A stretch of 64,000 nt of DNA from NCBI RefSeq assembly GCF_007667275.1, contig NZ_VDQT01000001.1:682001-746000 (forward strand), in the 5' to 3' direction. This DNA is from Stenotrophomonas rhizophila (lineage in GTDB: Bacteria; Pseudomonadota; Gammaproteobacteria; Xanthomonadales; Xanthomonadaceae). This document shows, piece after piece, positions 43,586 through 51,375 of the stretch (its first letter is position 1; the number at the start of each line of letters is the position of its first letter). The position numbers and the translations under genes were made by a program. A model generated the notes under the pieces. It saw only the letters and a program-made list of their open reading frames with translations. It was not told the DNA's origin and searched no databases.

Positions 43586-43613
43586 CGCGTTGCATCGGCG
43601 TGGCCGACGCAAC

Positions 43614-43649
43614 GCAGCAATAACAGGCGCTTGCGCCTGTTATTGCTGC
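43614..43649 (-). terminator. perfect 17-bp inverted repeat across the OmpA-family stop codon
   Basis: GCAGCAATAACAGGCGC-tt-GCGCCTGTTATTGCTGC, a flawless 17-bp stem with a two-base centre. The right arm covers the last codons and TAA stop of the lipoprotein gene. Together with the next hairpin it forms a double terminator. The near-absence of a loop makes a DNA cruciform or RNase-resistant end equally plausible. Confidence 0.6.
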
Positions 43650-44335
43650 AACGGAATCACGCGGATTTCCACGCGGCGGTTCTTGGCACGGCCGGCGTCG
43701 GTGCTGTTGTCGGCAATCGGGTAGGCCTTGCCGGCACCCAGCGTCTCGATGCGCACGCTCTGCACACCTTGGCCGATCAGGTACTGCGCCACGGAATCGG
43801 CGCGCTCCTTCGACAGCTTGTTGTTGACCGCATCGCTGCCGATGCTGTCGGTGTGGCCGACCACTTCGATCATGGTCTGGTTGTACTCGCCGAGGGTCTT
43901 GGCCACGCCGTTCAGGGCACCGTAGAACTGCGGCTTCAATGCGGACTTGCCGAAGTCGAAGGTCACGCCGTCCGGCAGGTTCAGCACGATGTTGTCGCCC
44001 TGGCGCTGCACGTCGATACCGGTATTGGCGGTGCGCTCGCGCAGTTCACGCTCCTGCTTGTTCTGGTACGCACCCACGCCGGCACCGGCGAGCGCGCCGA
44101 TACCTGCACCGACCATCGCATGCTGGCGGCGTTCGGTGGCGCTGTCGCCGGTCAGCAGGCCGGCAGCGACACCGATGGCGGTGCCGATCAGCGCATTGCG
44201 GCCGGTGCGGCTCTGCTGCTCGGTCGGGTTGCCGTACTGGTCGCTCTGCACGTACGTACCACCGGTGGCGCAGGCCGACAGGGCGGCAGCGGTCATCAGC
44301 GCCAGGGCCACGTTGCGGGGTGCGGATCGGATCAT
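43640..44335 (-). CDS. OmpA-family lipoprotein with glycine-zipper region
   Basis: A 231-residue lipoprotein from the ATG at 44335, chosen because AGGAG lies eight bases upstream; the open frame extends 33 codons higher. The lipobox is LSAC near residue 22. A glycine-zipper stretch follows (IGTAIGVAAGLLTG and MVGAGIGALAGAGVGAYQ), which often lies in the membrane. The C-terminal OmpA domain, about residues 115-231, binds peptidoglycan and carries VVGHTDSIGSDAVNNKLSKE and GKAYPIADNSTDAGRAKNRR. The plan matches YiaD/OmpA-lipoprotein relatives. The final residues are encoded within a perfect inverted repeat. Confidence 0.92.
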   Translation of the reverse strand: MIRSAPRNVALALMTAAALSACATGGTYVQSDQYGNPTEQQSRTGRNALIGTAIGVAAGLLTGDSATERRQHAMVGAGIGALAGAGVGAYQNKQERELRERTANTGIDVQRQGDNIVLNLPDGVTFDFGKSALKPQFYGALNGVAKTLGEYNQTMIEVVGHTDSIGSDAVNNKLSKERADSVAQYLIGQGVQSVRIETLGAGKAYPIADNSTDAGRAKNRRVEIRVIPLQQ

Positions 44336-44455
44336 GTGTTTTCTCCTGAAGTGCCGGCGGTCGGCGTGCGAACGGCCAGAAGCATAAACACGCCGACGCG
44401 ATGCCGGCATGATGAACACGCCCGTATTCGGCATTTCATTCAGGTTTGCGGGGGT

Positions 44456-45865
44456 TCAACTGGTGTGGCGGTACGCTGCCAATGCAGCTTCCCGGCCTGC
44501 GGCCAGGTCCACCAGCGGCACCGCCGGATAACCCGGCGCCAGCTCGGCCAGCAGCGCGGGCGACTGCCACGGCGCGAAGCGTGCCTTGACCGGCAACGGC
44601 GCAAGTTCGGGCACCCAGCGGGTGATGTAGCGCGCATGCGGATCGAACTTCTGCGACTGCGTGACCGGATTGAAGATGCGGAAATACGGTGCCGCATCCG
44701 CCCCGGTCCCAGCCACCCACTGCCAGCCCATCGTATTGTTGGCCAGGTCTGCATCCACCAGCGTGTCCCAGAACCAGCGCGCGCCGTGCAGCCAGTGTTG
44801 GCGCATGTGCTTGCACAGGAAGCTGGCCACGATCATGCGCACGCGATTGTGCATGTAACCGGTGGCCCACAGCTCGCGCAGGCCGGCGTCGACGATGGGC
44901 ACGCCCGTGCGGCCCTGCTGCCACGCCTGCAGCTGGGCCTCGTTGGGCTTGGCCCAGCTGAAACGTTCGAAGCGCGGGTTGAGGTTGTGCTCCGGCGTCT
45001 GCGGGAAATGGTGCAGCAGGTGATACGAGAATTCGCGCCAGCCCAGCTCCCGGATGTAGCCGTCGATGTCGGCATCGCGACCGGCGCTGCGTTCCTGCTC
45101 CAGCCGTCGCACGATCTGCCACGGCGAGAGCTCGCCGAAATGCAGGTGCGGCGACAGCAGCGAGGTGCCCACGCGGTCCGGCAGGTCGCGCTGCTGCCGG
45201 TACCCGTTCAAGGCACCCTCAACGAACACGGACAGCGCTTCGTGTGCGCCCGCCTCGCCGGGCTGCCAGTGCTCCCAGAACTGCCTGTCCCAGTCCAGCC
45301 GCGGTGCCAGCTGCAGCGCGTCCAGCGCGACGCCCTGCACGCCGTGGGCGGGCAGCACGTCGGGCAACCTGGTGGACGCCGGAATGTTCATGCGGGTCAG
45401 CGCGTTGCGCCAGAACGGAGTAAACACCTTGTAGGGTCCGCCCTGCAGGGTGGCGATATCCCACGGCTCGAACATCAGGCTGCCGTTGCAGCTGCTGGCG
45501 TCGATACCCTGCTCGCGCAGTTCGCGTTTGATCCGTGCATCGCGCGGCTGCGTGGCCGGCTCGTACTTGCGGTTCCAGTACACCGCTTCGGCACCGGTGT
45601 CGGCGATCAGTGCCTGCAGTTCGGCCAGGCTGTCGCCGCTGCGCAGTACCAGCGCCGAGCCACGCGCGCGCAGGTCCGCATCCAGTGCGGCCAGCGACCG
45701 GTGCAGCCAGGCGTTGGAGGCCGCACCCGGTGCCCACGCGCCTTCTTCATGCGGCGCATGGATGTAGACCGGCACAGGGACATGCCCGGCCTCGAGGGCG
45801 GCCTGCAATGCCGGGTTGTCCTGAAGCCGCAGATCGCGGCGAAACCAGACCAGAGCTGCCGACAC
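44456..45865 (-). CDS. phr: deoxyribodipyrimidine photolyase
   Basis: A 469-residue CPD photolyase (class I type) that repairs pyrimidine dimers with blue light and FADH-. The GTG at 45865 gives VSAALVWFRRDLRLQDNPAL; no in-frame ATG is close, and AAGG precedes the GTG. The N-terminal antenna-binding domain is followed by the FAD domain with LSPHLHFGELSPWQIVRRLE, IDGYIRELGWREFSYHLLHH, TGVPIVDAGLRELWATGYMH, NRVRMIVASFLCKHM and NNTMGWQWVAGTGADAAPYF. All hallmark stretches are present and length is normal. It is divergent from the catalase-like gene. Confidence 0.95.
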   Translation of the reverse strand: MSAALVWFRRDLRLQDNPALQAALEAGHVPVPVYIHAPHEEGAWAPGAASNAWLHRSLAALDADLRARGSALVLRSGDSLAELQALIADTGAEAVYWNRKYEPATQPRDARIKRELREQGIDASSCNGSLMFEPWDIATLQGGPYKVFTPFWRNALTRMNIPASTRLPDVLPAHGVQGVALDALQLAPRLDWDRQFWEHWQPGEAGAHEALSVFVEGALNGYRQQRDLPDRVGTSLLSPHLHFGELSPWQIVRRLEQERSAGRDADIDGYIRELGWREFSYHLLHHFPQTPEHNLNPRFERFSWAKPNEAQLQAWQQGRTGVPIVDAGLRELWATGYMHNRVRMIVASFLCKHMRQHWLHGARWFWDTLVDADLANNTMGWQWVAGTGADAAPYFRIFNPVTQSQKFDPHARYITRWVPELAPLPVKARFAPWQSPALLAELAPGYPAVPLVDLAAGREAALAAYRHTS

Positions 45866-46066
45866 GCATACCGCCTTCGCTTGAAAGAGGCCACATGATA
45901 GCCAGCGCAGGTGAAGGCAGTGCACGCAGCCTTCGCGTGGCCGCCATGCTTCCTGCACCGCTCCTGCACGGCGCACCCGACAAGGTGGGCGCATGCCCAG
46001 CCGGACCCCGCCAAGGCAGCACCCCACGTGGCCGCCGGCACCCTCCCCCATTCCGGAACCACCGCC

Positions 46067-47155
46067 ATGACGCCGATCCTGCCTGCTGTCGCCTATTCCG
46101 CCGACGTGGAACACCGCGCCCCCGACGAAGAGGCCACCATCGCCGAGCTGGTGGAGGTGTTCACCCGCATGGCCGGCGTCGTCGCCGAGCATGAAGGCCA
46201 TGCGCACCGCGCGGTACACGCCAAGGGGCATGCGCTGCTGCGCGGCCGCTTCCAGGTGCTCGATGGACTGGCGCCGGAACTACGCCAGGGTCTGTTCGCC
46301 ACCCCTGCCGAATTCAATGCGCTCGTGCGCCTGTCCTCACCGCCGGCCGAACAGCTGCCCGACACGGTGTCCACGCCGCGCGCGATGGCGGTGAAGATCC
46401 TGGATGTACCCGGCGCGCGCGTGGACGGCGGCGACGAGCAGCACAGCCAGGACTTCCTGATGGTCAACGGACCGGCCTTCAATACGCCGGGCATCAGCGG
46501 CTTCCTGCGTTCGGCCAAGCTGCTGGCGGCCACCACCGAGCGCATGCCGCGGACCAAGCAGGTGCTTTCTGCCACGCTGCGCGGTACCGAGGCGGCGCTG
46601 GAAGCAATGGGCGGCCAGAGCGCGTCGCTGAAGGCGCTCGGTGGCGAACCGCAGCACCACCCGCTCGGCGAAACCTTCTTCACCCAGGTCCCGTTCCGCT
46701 ACGGGCCCTACATGGCCAAGTTCTCGTGGGTGCCGGTGTCGCCGGCACTGGTCGCGTTGACCGGGCAGAAGCTGCCCCCGGAAGCCGATACACAGCGTGA
46801 GGCGGTGGCCGCGTTCTTCGCCCAGCCCGATGCCGTGGCCGAGTGGGAACTGCGCGTGCAGCTCTGCCGCGATCTCGAGCAGATGCCGATCGAGGATGCC
46901 TCCGTGGTGTGGCCGGAAGAACTCAGCCCGTTCCAGCCGGTAGGCCGGCTGGTGGTGGGGGCGCAGTCATCGTGGAGCGACGACGCCGAGGCCAGCGAAG
47001 ACCGGCTTGCCTTCGCGCCCTGGCACGCGCTGGCCGCCCATCAACCGCTGGGCAACATCAACCGTGCGCGCCGGATCGTGATGGCGGCCTCGCGCGATTT
47101 CCGTTCCCGCTTCAACCGCTGCCCCATCCACGAACCCTCCGCCAACAACGCGTAG
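46067..47155 (+). CDS. catalase-related haem protein
   Basis: A 362-residue member of the small catalase-like family, shorter than true catalases (about 480 residues). The start at 46067 gives MTPILPAVAYSADVEHRAPD; the frame is open upstream without support. It shows the family-like HRAVHAKGHALLRGRFQVLD, with a His for the distal haem site, then MAVKILDVPGA, QDFLMVNGPAFNTPG and NINRARRIVMAASRDFRSRF. I cannot identify the proximal Tyr motif of classical catalases with certainty, so activity may be weaker or peroxygenase-like. Its TAG stop belongs to a REP head. Confidence 0.82.
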   Translation: MTPILPAVAYSADVEHRAPDEEATIAELVEVFTRMAGVVAEHEGHAHRAVHAKGHALLRGRFQVLDGLAPELRQGLFATPAEFNALVRLSSPPAEQLPDTVSTPRAMAVKILDVPGARVDGGDEQHSQDFLMVNGPAFNTPGISGFLRSAKLLAATTERMPRTKQVLSATLRGTEAALEAMGGQSASLKALGGEPQHHPLGETFFTQVPFRYGPYMAKFSWVPVSPALVALTGQKLPPEADTQREAVAAFFAQPDAVAEWELRVQLCRDLEQMPIEDASVVWPEELSPFQPVGRLVVGAQSSWSDDAEASEDRLAFAPWHALAAHQPLGNINRARRIVMAASRDFRSRFNRCPIHEPSANNA

Positions 47156-47176
47156 TGCCACGCCCTGCGTGGCAGC
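47152..47176 (+). repeat. REP palindrome (GTAGTGCCACGC) supplying the catalase-like stop
   Basis: GTAG then TGCCACGC-cct-GCGTGGCA. Stem and position echo the recN copy at 10864, and again the TAG of the head is the stop codon. Confidence 0.75.
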
Positions 47177-47199
47177 CCCAGGCTCCCGACCGCACGGCG

Positions 47200-48207
47200 C
47201 TATGTGGCCCGCACAGCGCCATGCGTACGCGCGGCCACCCGAAGCTCATCCAGCCCCTGCTCCCGCGTGATCGCATCCAGGAAGTGAAGCTCTCGCCGCG
47301 CCTTGCGCGTATCCAACGTCACTTCCACCGCCGAGGCAGCGAACTGCTGTCGGGTCAGCGGACCGCGCAACCGCCCGCCACTCACTGCCGCCAGTGCATC
47401 GCCCACCGACGCCAGCGCCCACAGCAGCGCGCGCGGCACCGACCTGGCCGGTGCGGCGACGCCCTGGGTCTCCAGCAGCGCGGTGATGAAGGCACGGAAT
47501 TCGACAGGCTGCTGGTCGGCGACGAAATACACCTCGCCCGCTCGCGCGTAGCGCAGCGCTGCCGAGACCGCCGCGCACAAGGTGGCGATATGGGTGGTGG
47601 AGGTCAGGTAGTTGCCACCGGAGATCCAGGCCAACTGTCCGTTGCGCGCCGCCTCGCACAGCTGCGGCAAGGCGGTGGTGTCATCGCGGCCCCAGACGAA
47701 CCGTGGGCGTAGTACGCTGACCGCAAGATTTTCGGTATTGGCCGCCAACGCGATCCGCTCCGCCTCGGCCTTGCTGCGTGAGTAGCCGCCGATGGCGCGG
47801 CGCGGCAGCGGCGCGCGCTCGTCCACGCCCACCAGCGCGCGCCCGCTGGCCAGCACCGACTCGGTGCTGAGCAGGAGCACACGGGCGACACCGGCCCGGC
47901 CGGCGGCGTCGATCACCCGGCGCGTGCCATCGACGTTGACACGATGCTGGCACGCACCACCGCCCACATGGTCGGTATCAGCGGCGGCATGCACGACGGC
48001 GTCGCATCCGTGCATGCCCGCGGCCAGGTCACCGCTGAGCAGGTCGGCGCGGTATGCGCGTGCACCGCGCTGCTCGACTGCGCGCGCCGCGGCGTCGCTG
48101 CGTGCCAGTGCCACCACGGCGTGGCCCTGGTCGATGAAAGAAGTGATGAGGTTGCGGCCGACATAGCCGCTGCCGCCGGTAAGGAAGATCTGCTGGGAAG
48201 AAGACAT
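47200..48207 (-). CDS. NAD-dependent epimerase/3-beta-HSD-like protein
   Basis: A 335-residue extended SDR. The ATG at 48207 has AGGA seven bases upstream; the frame is open 25 codons higher. Cofactor motif TGGSGYVGRNLI (residues 10-21), then VVHAAADTDHVGG and the YSRSK catalytic pair (GGYSRSKAEAER), followed by LRPRFVWGRDD. The family includes sterol dehydrogenases and sugar epimerases; the substrate is unclear. A TetR gene directly upstream on the same strand suggests local control. Confidence 0.88.
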   Translation of the reverse strand: MSSSQQIFLTGGSGYVGRNLITSFIDQGHAVVALARSDAAARAVEQRGARAYRADLLSGDLAAGMHGCDAVVHAAADTDHVGGGACQHRVNVDGTRRVIDAAGRAGVARVLLLSTESVLASGRALVGVDERAPLPRRAIGGYSRSKAEAERIALAANTENLAVSVLRPRFVWGRDDTTALPQLCEAARNGQLAWISGGNYLTSTTHIATLCAAVSAALRYARAGEVYFVADQQPVEFRAFITALLETQGVAAPARSVPRALLWALASVGDALAAVSGGRLRGPLTRQQFAASAVEVTLDTRKARRELHFLDAITREQGLDELRVAARTHGAVRAT

Positions 48208-48297
48208 GGGGGGTCCTGCAGCCACTGACGGGCCGCATGTGATCGGGGAAAGATGAAAAAGGAAAAATGGTGGGCGCGTCATGCACCCGACCGGGGA

Positions 48298-48855
48298 TCA
48301 GTCCGGCGGTACCTGCTCTACCAGCCACGCGATGTCGCGCAGCAGCTGGTCTCGCTGCTCCCCGGGCCAGCGGTGGTAATCGAGCGCCTCGAGCAGCTTC
48401 AGGCCCTCCAGCGCCAGATACGCGAGCATCGCGCCACGTGGCTGCTGCGAGGTGGTCGCAACCGCCTCGATCACCTCGCGCTGGTGTTCCTGGAAAGGCC
48501 CGCGCAGGCTCGAATCACCGGCCATGGCGGCGACCAGGCTCAGCGCGACCGGTCGGAACGCATCCGGCAACGGTTGCGCTGCGGCCGCCAGCCGCCCCTT
48601 GATGACGGGGCTGTCGTGCGCAGGCACGGCCCGGATGGCGGCCTGGTTATGGGCAGTGTCCCGCTGCAGCGCGCGCGCCAGGACGGCCTGCACCAGTGCA
48701 CGCTTGCTGCCATGGTCGTACAGCACGCTGGCCTTGCTGATGCCGGCCTCGGCGGCAACGGCCTCCAGGGTCAGGCCGGGAACACCATGGCTGGCGACCA
48801 CGCGTTCGGCGGCGTCCAGCAGATGGTTCGGGTCGATGGAACGCGGTCGGGCCAT
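48298..48855 (-). CDS. TetR-family regulator
   Basis: A 185-residue regulator. Helix-turn-helix: LLDAAERVVASHGVPGLTLE and AVAAEAGISKASVLYDHGSK (about residues 12-52). The C-terminal ligand domain is of the TetR_C type (VAAMAGDSSLRGPFQEHQRE). It is upstream of, and in line with, the epimerase-like gene 90 bases away. An imperfect dyad, ATATCCGTCCGGATGGATAT (48869-48888), lies just before its start and is a good autoregulatory operator candidate. Confidence 0.9.
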   Translation of the reverse strand: MARPRSIDPNHLLDAAERVVASHGVPGLTLEAVAAEAGISKASVLYDHGSKRALVQAVLARALQRDTAHNQAAIRAVPAHDSPVIKGRLAAAAQPLPDAFRPVALSLVAAMAGDSSLRGPFQEHQREVIEAVATTSQQPRGAMLAYLALEGLKLLEALDYHRWPGEQRDQLLRDIAWLVEQVPPD

Positions 48856-48868
48856 GCTCTCGCCATTA

Positions 48869-48888
48869 ATATCCGTCCGGATGGATAT
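48869..48888. promoter_or_regulatory. TetR-type operator dyad
   Basis: ATATCCGTCCGGATGGATAT: the arms ATATCC and GGATAT are perfect inverted repeats around an eight-base GTCCGGAT centre. It lies 14 bases upstream of the TetR start, in the form and place expected for autorepression. Confidence 0.6.
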
Positions 48889-48909
48889 TAATTGCCGGCG
48901 GACCGCGGG

Positions 48910-49800
48910 TCAATCCGGTGCAGACGCCGAGCCCTGCAGGCTGTGCCGCGCGCTGTGGCCGAAACTGCGCTGGTACTCGCGGCTGAACTGCGACAGGCTC
49001 TCATAGCCGACCGCAAGCGCTGCCGCGGTCACGTTGACGGACCGGGTTTCGAGCAGCCGCCGGGCTTCGAGCAGGCGCAGCTGCTTCTGGAACTGCAGCG
49101 GCGACATCCCGGTCGCCGCGCGGAAGCGCCGGTAGAACAGCGAGACCGACATGTGGCTGGCCGCCGCCAGCGCATCCACCTGCAGCGGCTGGCGGAAATG
49201 CCGACGCAGATGCACCACCGCGTCGGCGATGCGCTGCAACGTGCCTTCCGGGCGGGCCATGGCCGCCACATCCGGGCCGGTCGGCCCGGTAAGCAGCCCG
49301 TAACCGAGTTCGCGCAGCAGCGTGGGCACCAGCACGCCTCCGGTGGCGTCGATCTGCGCCGCTTCGACAATGCGTGCCACGCAGTCGAGCAACGGCGGAG
49401 GAAGGGTATGAACGCTGAGCCCGGCGGCCGCGACGAGGGGTGACGGCGCCGGGTCAAGCCCGGCCAGGACCTGCTGCAGCAGGCTCGTATCCAGCTCGAT
49501 GGAAACCCCCATGAACGGCCGCGCCCTGCTTGCGGTGAGCACGCGCCCGCTGGCCGGCATCGCGAGCCCGGTCACCAGTCCCTGGCCAGCACGGTAGTCG
49601 AGGATGCGTCGCCCGGCCAGGACCTGCTTTGCCCCCTGCACCACGACCCCCAATGCCGGCCGGTACAGCGCATGGCTGGGCATGCGGGCGCGGGTGGTGG
49701 TCGATACGATCAGACCCGGCAGCGGCGAAAGCACCCGATCGCCCTCTCCTGCGGAACGGCTGAGGAGGTTGTCCACCGCACTGTGCAGACGCGTCAGCAC
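48910..49800 (-). CDS. AraC-family transcriptional regulator
   Basis: A 296-residue regulator with an N-terminal AraC_N (PF06719-like) domain (LSPLPGLIVSTTTRARMPSH, ALYRPALGVVVQGAKQVLAG) and two C-terminal helix-turn-helix motifs: PLQVDALAAASHMSVSLFYR and VNVTAAALAVGYESLSQFSR, ending in REYQRSFGHSARHSL. It is divergent from the SDR gene at 49914 with 113 bases between starts, so it probably governs that gene. The inducer is not evident. Confidence 0.92.
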   Translation of the reverse strand: MLTRLHSAVDNLLSRSAGEGDRVLSPLPGLIVSTTTRARMPSHALYRPALGVVVQGAKQVLAGRRILDYRAGQGLVTGLAMPASGRVLTASRARPFMGVSIELDTSLLQQVLAGLDPAPSPLVAAAGLSVHTLPPPLLDCVARIVEAAQIDATGGVLVPTLLRELGYGLLTGPTGPDVAAMARPEGTLQRIADAVVHLRRHFRQPLQVDALAAASHMSVSLFYRRFRAATGMSPLQFQKQLRLLEARRLLETRSVNVTAAALAVGYESLSQFSREYQRSFGHSARHSLQGSASAPD

Positions 49801-49913
49801 GCCGGGCCCGCGCGCAACGGTGCAGGATCAGGCAAATGCCTGCCCGTAACCGGCAAGAGTGCGGCGCGGCACCCCGCGATCATGCCTGCTCGTTCCCCAC
49901 GTCTGGTTGTCGC

Positions 49914-50693
49914 ATGCACACTGACTCTCCACTTCTCCCCGCCCGCGTGGCCCTGGTCACCGGCGGCAACAAGGGCATTGGCCGCAGCATCGCGCTGCAG
50001 TTGGCCATGCGCGGTTGGGATGTGATCTTAACGTACCGCAGCGACCCGGCCGCCGCACGCGACGCAGCCGCGGACATCGCGCGCCACGGCCGAGAGGTGA
50101 TGACCCTGGGCCTGGACATCACCGACAGCGCGAGCTTCGCGGGCGCGTTGGACGAGGCGCGCGCCTGGCTGCGTTCGCGCGGACAGGGCCAGCAGCTCGA
50201 CGCGCTCATCCATAATGCGGGCGCGCACGCGCCGGCCCCGTTCGGGGCGATCACCGCCGATGACATCGACCTTCTGCATGCACTGCATTTCAAGGGCCCG
50301 CTGCTGCTCACCCAGGCGCTGTCACCGCTGCTGGCCGACGGAGCCCGCATCGTCACCCTGTCGAGCAGCCTGACCCGCCACACCGCCGCCGGCAGCCTCG
50401 TCTATGCCGCCATGAAGGGCGCGCTGGAGGTCATGACCCGCTATCTGGCACTGGAACTCGGCCCGCGCGGGATCACCGTCAATGCGGTCGCGCCGGGCCC
50501 CACGCAGACCGATTTCTTCGGCGGCGCGGTGCGCGACAACCCCGACGTGCAGCGTTATGTAAGCGACCACACGGCACTGGGGCGCCCGGGCCGTGCGGAC
50601 GACATCGGGGCGATGGTGGCCGCGCTGGTGGGGCCCGACAACCACTGGGTGACCGCGCAGCGGATCGAGGTGGGCGGCGGGATCCTGCTGTAG
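49914..50693 (+). CDS. short-chain dehydrogenase/reductase
   Basis: A 259-residue classical SDR from the ATG at 49914 (MHTDSPLLPARVALVTGGNK). Cofactor motif TGGNKGIG, acidic-site LDITDSAS, NAG in ALIHNAGAHAP, catalytic Ser (VTLSSSLTRH) and YAAMK, then AVAPGPTQTDFFGG. It is FabG-like in layout, but isolated from fatty acid genes and paired with an AraC regulator, so a catabolic or detoxifying alcohol/ketone reductase is more likely. The stop is TAG within a GTAGAACC word. Confidence 0.9.
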   Translation: MHTDSPLLPARVALVTGGNKGIGRSIALQLAMRGWDVILTYRSDPAAARDAAADIARHGREVMTLGLDITDSASFAGALDEARAWLRSRGQGQQLDALIHNAGAHAPAPFGAITADDIDLLHALHFKGPLLLTQALSPLLADGARIVTLSSSLTRHTAAGSLVYAAMKGALEVMTRYLALELGPRGITVNAVAPGPTQTDFFGGAVRDNPDVQRYVSDHTALGRPGRADDIGAMVAALVGPDNHWVTAQRIEVGGGILL

Positions 50694-50735
50694 AACCGCG
50701 CCGCTGGCAGCGCTGTGTCGAAACGCTGGCAAGGA

Positions 50736-51365
50736 TCAATCGCCCTTCGCACGGCGCTGCTGCGTGTCGAAGCGCTGCATGGACTCCCGGATCACCGCCT
50801 TGGCCTCGGCGGCATTGCCCCAGCCGCTGAGCTCCACCGGATTGCGGCCTTCCGGCAGGTCCTTGTAGACACGGAAGAACGCTTCGATGCGCTGGCGCTC
50901 GATCAGTGGCAGGTCCTGCAGGTCGCGGATGTTGGCGTAAGTCGGGTCGATCTTGTCGGTGGGCACGCCGATCACCTTCTCGTCGTGCTCGCCCTTGTCG
51001 ACCATCTTCAGGTAACCGATCGGGCGGAAGCGCACGATCACGCCCGGGTGCAGCGGTTCGCGGGTCAACACCAGCGCGTCGAGCGGGTCGTTGTCGCCGG
51101 CCAGGGTGCGCGGCATGGAGCCATAGTTGGCCGGGTATGCCACCGGCATCGACTGGAAGCGGTCGACGTGGACCAGGCCGTCGTCCTTGATCTCGTATTT
51201 GGTGAAGCTGCCGGCCGGGATCTCCACCGCGAGGTTGGCTTCCTCGGGCGCTTCCTTCGGTTGCGCGGCGAGGAAGGGATGCAGGACGGCGTTGCTGGCC
51301 ACGCTGGCACCGGCGAGCAGGAGCAGCGACGTGGCCATGGCGAGCAGCGGAAGCACAGGTTTCAT
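50736..51365 (-). CDS. exported inorganic pyrophosphatase
   Basis: A 209-residue family I pyrophosphatase with a signal peptide (LPLLAMATSLLLLAGASVAS), thus periplasmic rather than cytosolic. The enzyme core has AVEIPAGSFTKYEI, the Tyr/Gly region YPANYGSMPRTLAGDNDP and the metal-binding signature DNDPLDALVL, then GEHDEKVIGVP. It is the last gene of the TonB receptor, phytase and phosphatase operon, ten bases after the phosphatase. There it would hydrolyse pyrophosphate released by, or next to, organophosphate breakdown and yield orthophosphate for uptake. Confidence 0.93.
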   Translation of the reverse strand: MKPVLPLLAMATSLLLLAGASVASNAVLHPFLAAQPKEAPEEANLAVEIPAGSFTKYEIKDDGLVHVDRFQSMPVAYPANYGSMPRTLAGDNDPLDALVLTREPLHPGVIVRFRPIGYLKMVDKGEHDEKVIGVPTDKIDPTYANIRDLQDLPLIERQRIEAFFRVYKDLPEGRNPVELSGWGNAAEAKAVIRESMQRFDTQQRRAKGD

Positions 51366-51375
51366 GGCGGATTCC

